This document shows, piece after piece, positions 6,176 to 6,233 of a stretch of 6,233 bases of DNA; the stretch's first letter is position 1, and each line of letters opens with the position of its first letter. Source of the stretch: Actinomycetes bacterium (lineage in GTDB: Bacteria > Actinomycetota > Acidimicrobiia > Acidimicrobiales > Acidimicrobiaceae). The notes beneath the pieces are model-generated. The model was not told where the DNA came from. It searched no databases and worked only from the letters and a program-made list of their open reading frames with translations. The position numbers were made by a program, and so were the translations under genes. The stretch covers positions 1-6,233 of the forward strand of contig JAKASN010000128.1 of NCBI GenBank assembly GCA_021819025.1, given 5' to 3'.

Positions 6176-6182
6176 TCCTCCC
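6176..6182 (-). promoter_or_regulatory. Shine-Dalgarno-like site oddly far from the MalF-type ATG
   Basis: GGGAGGA on the minus strand is 22 bases from the ATG at 6153, but only a few bases from an in-frame ATT (6169-6171). A different frame, open from the window edge, ends with TAA at 6158-6160, four bases before the ATG, so translational coupling could also start the gene. Confidence 0.4.
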
Positions 6183-6233
6183 ACTCTCACCTCAACCTTA
6201 GGTAGGCTTAATCGAACGGACATTGCCCTCACA

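Overview
The window carries two groups of genes, all on the minus strand, for taking up and oxidising sugars or nucleosides. A broken transporter gene lies between the groups, and a decayed insertion-sequence fragment sits at the left edge. Moderate overall GC, TTG and GTG starts preceded by clear Shine-Dalgarno sequences, and an IS3-type OrfA fragment suggest a bacterium of moderate GC, perhaps an actinobacterium. This assignment is weak and rests on general character only. No rRNA, tRNA or CRISPR array was seen.

Left part (1-534): the first 219 bases are the C-terminal half of an IS3-family OrfA, inactivated by in-frame stops. About 315 bases of apparently non-coding sequence follow. Next comes a two-gene operon, transcribed right to left: an aldehyde dehydrogenase of the alpha-ketoglutarate-semialdehyde type (1435-2811) followed, 18 bases later, by an SMP-30/gluconolactonase-family sugar lactonase (535-1416). 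This pair fits the non-phosphorylative (Weimberg-type) oxidation of pentoses or sugar acids. The lactonase would open an aldonolactone and the dehydrogenase would make 2-oxoglutarate. The sugar dehydrogenase and the dehydratases are not in the window.

Middle (2812-3412): directly upstream of the dehydrogenase lies the wreck of a MalG-type sugar permease (about 2888-3157). It is recognisable from protein fragments in two reading frames with a nonsense codon, frameshifts and a small deletion. The oxidation operon therefore probably once had its own sugar ABC transporter.

Right part (3413-6233): a second operon runs right to left: MalF-type permease (5215-6153), a possible 46-residue small protein (5078-5218) that exactly bridges to the MalG-type permease (4252-5085), then a nucleoside phosphorylase of the DeoD/NP-I family (3413-4144). 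The two permeases form the membrane channel of a CUT1-type importer. Its solute-binding protein and ATPase are not visible; the binding protein may lie beyond the right edge. The phosphorylase hints that the imported substrate could be a nucleoside, but this is inference. Sampled lines of the transporter genes are clearly lower in GC (about 42-48%) than sampled lines of the dehydrogenase (about 65-68%), so the two operons may have different histories.
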